Made by a program: the position numbers and the translations under genes
Part shown: piece after piece, positions 6,862 to 9,055 of the stretch
Position numbering within the stretch: the first letter of the stretch is position 1
Layout of the letters: the number at the start of each line of letters is the position of its first letter
Origin: Oxalobacteraceae bacterium UBA5157
Lineage (GTDB): Bacteria > Pseudomonadota > Gammaproteobacteria > Burkholderiales > Burkholderiaceae_D
Assembly (NCBI GenBank): GCA_002415335.1
Contig: DHXL01000411.1
Span: 599-9,653 of the forward strand
Length of the DNA stretch: 9,055 bases
Reading direction: 5' to 3'
The notes under the pieces: generated by a model
The model's input: the letters and a program-made list of their open reading frames with translations, nothing else
The model's database searches: none
What the model was told of the DNA's origin: nothing

Positions 6862-8487
6862 CTATTTCTTCGTGACCCGGCTCAGCGTGTCGCGCAAGAA
6901 GCGGTACATCTTGGCCACGCGTTCGCTGCCGGGCATCAGGACGTCCAGCTTGGCGAGATAGTTGTTTACCCGCTCGACGTAATCGAGGTTCAACCCCTTT
7001 TGACTCATCCAGAGCAGATGAAGCTGCGCGGCCGCCATCAGCACGCCGGTATTATCCGGCATTCTTTGCAGCGCTTCTTCGAGCTTGGCCAATGATTCGT
7101 CGAAATGCGTGTTGCGCATCAGCGCATTGGCTTCGGTGACGACCGACATAACCTGGCTCACCGCGCCGTCCACGATGCCGGAGGTCAGGGACTCTTTCCC
7201 CATATCCTTCAAGACCTTGCGCGCCAGCGACAAGATGCGGCTGTTCTCGTGGTCTGCCTTCACTGCACTTGACAGGATCTCCGCGCCTTCCGAGTCGAGC
7301 CCGATCGAAAACGCGGCCTTGGCCAACGCCAATGTCGCCGTATCGGCCCGTGCGCCTGCCGACAGGCTTTTGGCAAGCACGAACGACTTCTCCGCCGCAT
7401 CCATGTCGCCTAGTTTCACATGTGCTTGCGCCTCGACCGCAGCCTGGGTCGCGGCAAAACCATTTGCCTCGCCGTGGTTCTTCGATGCCGTGGCCAGCAG
7501 CTTCAACGCGAGTGCGGGATCGCCGGCATCGACGTATACCTGTGCGAGGGAGAGTGCATCCGAAGGCTGCGCGGTGAGCGAGCCTTTGGTATGGCTCAGC
7601 GCTTTGTCGAACGCGGTCCGGGCCTGGTCGAGATCGCCGATACGATAGGCCGCATCGCCGACCATCCGGCTGCGCCGCGCGGATGGAATCACCTGATACG
7701 AGCGGTTCAGGGCGTCCAGTGCCGCGCTCTCATCGCCTTGTTCCTCCGCGATTCTTGCCAACAAGTCGAATGCACCGACGAACCTGGAATTCTTTTCCAG
7801 CACGTCCATGACGGTTTGCTTGGCTTCGTCGAACCTTCCGCTCGCTTGATCGCACTTGGCCAGCCCGAGCCTGGCCCACACCATGTCGTCGCGCATCCCA
7901 AGCGCGCTCAAGTAGACCGCGCGCGCCTCTTCCGGCTTGCTCAGTTCCAGCAAGGCGTTGCCCTTGATTCTCAGCGCCTCGATTGCCCATTTCGGCTCTT
8001 TCTGAAGCAGGCGGTCGCATTCCGTGATCGCGCCTTCCACATCCTTCAGCTTCAATCGTCCGGCAATCGGGCGCAGCGCATTCTGCTTGTCCAGCAGGCG
8101 TTCGATGCGGTCTGCGATTTTGGCGCCGGTCAAAGGCTTGACCATGTACGCGTCCGGCTGAAATTCAGCAGCGCTGGCGACATGGTCGTAGCCGGCCTCG
8201 GCCGTGATCATGATGAAGAGCGTGGCCGGTGAAATGATCTTTTGCGAGCGCAGGAACTCGAGCAACTGCTGTCCGTTCGTTTCCCTGTTCAGGTTATAGT
8301 CGCACAGGATAATGTCATAGGTTCCATTGCGGATGCATCTGATCGCTTCGTCGGGGGTGCCCGCCTGGTCGACGTTATTGATGCCCAACTGGCCCAACTG
8401 GGTGCGGATATTTTGCCGCATGGTCTGCATGTCATCGACGACGAGGGAACGCAGATTGGCGAGGCGTTGGTTGGGGACGGTGGCCAT
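6862..8487 (-). CDS. Response regulator: CheY-like receiver domain fused to TPR repeats
   Basis: The protein has 541 residues. Residues 12-133 form a complete receiver domain: acidic pair D18/D19, phospho-acceptor D63 in ILCDYNL, T95 in IMITAE, Y114 and the invariant K117 in YMVKPL. From about 134 to the end the protein is helical, with TPR-like helix pairs. Clear units are near 134-167, 168-201, 202-235, 236-269 and 270-303; weaker ones follow to about 417, and another is near 450-483. There is no DNA-binding, GGDEF, EAL or other enzymatic output domain, so phosphorylation probably controls a protein-protein contact made by the TPR part. The kinase gene follows directly and is the likely partner. 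The ATG at 8487 is supported by the receiver start lying 11 residues in, but no good ribosome site precedes it; GGAG is about 20 bases away. Confidence 0.88.
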   Translation of the reverse strand: MATVPNQRLANLRSLVVDDMQTMRQNIRTQLGQLGINNVDQAGTPDEAIRCIRNGTYDIILCDYNLNRETNGQQLLEFLRSQKIISPATLFIMITAEAGYDHVASAAEFQPDAYMVKPLTGAKIADRIERLLDKQNALRPIAGRLKLKDVEGAITECDRLLQKEPKWAIEALRIKGNALLELSKPEEARAVYLSALGMRDDMVWARLGLAKCDQASGRFDEAKQTVMDVLEKNSRFVGAFDLLARIAEEQGDESAALDALNRSYQVIPSARRSRMVGDAAYRIGDLDQARTAFDKALSHTKGSLTAQPSDALSLAQVYVDAGDPALALKLLATASKNHGEANGFAATQAAVEAQAHVKLGDMDAAEKSFVLAKSLSAGARADTATLALAKAAFSIGLDSEGAEILSSAVKADHENSRILSLARKVLKDMGKESLTSGIVDGAVSQVMSVVTEANALMRNTHFDESLAKLEEALQRMPDNTGVLMAAAQLHLLWMSQKGLNLDYVERVNNYLAKLDVLMPGSERVAKMYRFLRDTLSRVTKK

Positions 8488-8810
8488 AAGGATGCAGACG
8501 TGAGAGAGCTCCGTGATACAGATTCTGGTCGGACGATTGGAAGGAGATGCTCAGTGCGAGTCTTGAACACTTTCCAATAAATCAATGCCGATCCTCGCTT
8601 GCTACCAGCAGCATTGTTGCATGAATCCGGCACAAAAAAAGTTTCAGATGGCCGAATGGTTCATGCAACAATGTCTCTACCACCGCCTGATCGCAACCGC
8701 TGGCGTGTACGTTGTGACGAACGAATGCCTGGTGCGATCATCATCGCGGACAGGGATGGTGCCTAGTGTTCACCCGAGTGAAAAAAATGGTTTCAGGACG
8801 GGAAAGCCAA
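8488..8810. other. Divergent intergenic region without a recognised gene
   Basis: These 323 bases lie between the receiver-TPR gene (minus strand) and the HD-GYP-like gene (plus strand). The region must hold the promoters of both unless the plus gene is served from elsewhere. I found no convincing -35/-10 pair in either direction. Open frames here are short, or are the antisense and shifted frames of the neighbours, and none has a recognisable product. The outstanding element is the inverted repeat at 8612-8673. A run of seven A (8634-8640) lies in its loop, and another A-run is at 8781-8787. Confidence 0.6.
8612..8673. repeat. 14-bp perfect inverted repeat, possible MITE / IS-end relic or large hairpin
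   Basis: CATTGTTGCATGAA (8612-8625) is exactly repeated in inverted form as TTCATGCAACAATG (8660-8673). With one bulged T (8626) the pairing extends by two bases, CC (8627-8628) with GG (8658-8659). An alternative inner pairing is CGGC (8628-8631) with GCCG (8651-8654). The unit is 62 bases with an A-rich centre. Such ends resemble terminal inverted repeats of small insertion sequences, and CTACCA occurs on both sides (8602-8607 and 8677-8682), though 3-4 bases away from the repeat ends. An operator or RNA hairpin for the divergent genes is the alternative. No T-run follows the stem, so an intrinsic terminator is unlikely. Confidence 0.8.
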
Positions 8811-9055
8811 ATGGATCTTCAACACGTCGACGATACAGGGCCGCAATCCGTATTGCGATTGATGAACCGCGCCAACAAGCGGCTCGAGTATCTGCTGTTC
8901 AACCTGGAGCATGAAGCCGACGCGCAAGCCAAGATTCTCGATGTCGCGAGGATGGTCGCCTTTGCCACCGAGCTGAACTCCGATATCGCGCTCGCCTGTA
9001 TCTTGCTGAATCAAGCCGAGGGCAGCTACGCGATCCGGCATTGCGTCGACAGCGC
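8811..9055 (+). CDS. N-terminus of a putative HD-GYP/HD-domain phosphohydrolase (partial, 3' end outside window)
   Basis: Eighty-one residues are visible before the window ends. ATG 8811 is chosen because GGGA (8800-8803) lies seven bases upstream. In-frame alternatives are ATG 8787 and GTG 8778, and the frame is open back to a TGA at 8715-8717. The peptide begins with a helical, charged stretch (about 13-50). It then has FATELNSDIALACILLNQ (51-68) followed by GSYAIRHCVDS (71-81). This order resembles the region just before and at the first metal-binding histidine (H77) of HD-GYP proteins, which hydrolyse cyclic di-GMP. The rest of the HD and GYP motifs is out of view, so the family call comes from this short segment only. 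It is divergent from the receiver-TPR gene, and a signalling link between them is an inference. Confidence 0.65.
   Translation, partial: MDLQHVDDTGPQSVLRLMNRANKRLEYLLFNLEHEADAQAKILDVARMVAFATELNSDIALACILLNQAEGSYAIRHCVDS

Noticed and set aside
7420..8232. Plus-strand open frame of 270 codons antisense to the receiver-TPR gene
   Set aside because: The opposite strand encodes a complete receiver domain and TPR helices; this frame has no recognisable features.
8629..8646. Possible sigma54 promoter (GGCAC followed by A-rich spacer and GTTTC)
   Set aside because: The -12 element should have GC ten bases after the GG, and here it is GT. It also lies inside the hairpin loop, so the match is not convincing.
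8585..8914. Plus-strand open frame of 109 codons running into the HD-GYP-like gene in another frame
   Set aside because: It crosses the inverted repeat and the start of the better-supported gene, and the product has no recognisable motif.

Overview
The window reads as chromosome of a GC-rich proteobacterium. My best guess is a betaproteobacterium of the Burkholderiales, perhaps Oxalobacteraceae. This rests on the style of the partial HD-GYP protein and of the receiver-TPR protein, plus GC-rich codon use, so it is a weak assignment. No rRNA, tRNA, CRISPR array, intact insertion sequence or phage gene is visible.

Layout. Bases 1-201 (+) hold the last 66 codons of a protein with Asn/Gly-rich beta-strand repeats. 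A 213-base gap follows, with a fair sigma70-type promoter (TTGTCA, 17 bases, TATTTT). Bases 415-5439 (+) are a compact four-gene operon for the whole branched-chain 2-oxoacid dehydrogenase complex: E1 alpha (bkdA1), E1 beta (bkdA2), lipoyl acyltransferase E2 (bkdB) and dihydrolipoyl dehydrogenase E3 (lpdV). The genes are only 1-3 bases apart. They match the Pseudomonas bkd proteins closely in length and motifs, and every catalytic residue looked for is present. Together they convert the 2-oxoacids of Val, Leu and Ile into acyl-CoAs, CO2 and NADH. No bkdR-type regulator lies in the window.

The operon ends convergently against a VIT/CCC1-family membrane protein (6173-5478, -), a likely Fe2+/Mn2+ transporter with its own TATAAT box. 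Upstream of it on the same strand is a two-gene signalling unit (8487-6256, -). The first gene is a CheY-like receiver domain fused to about 400 residues of TPR-type helices. The second is a very small soluble histidine kinase that begins almost at its phospho-acceptor histidine. They lie in the same reading frame, separated by a single TAG codon followed directly by ATG. A 323-base divergent gap holds a striking 14-bp perfect inverted repeat (8612-8625 / 8660-8673). Beyond it starts a gene (8811 onward, +) that looks like an HD-GYP-type phosphohydrolase, cut by the window edge.

The most interesting parts are the sensorless kinase / receiver-TPR pair beside the possible c-di-GMP phosphodiesterase, and the unexplained 62-base hairpin between them. 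The bkd operon is well conserved and ordinary.
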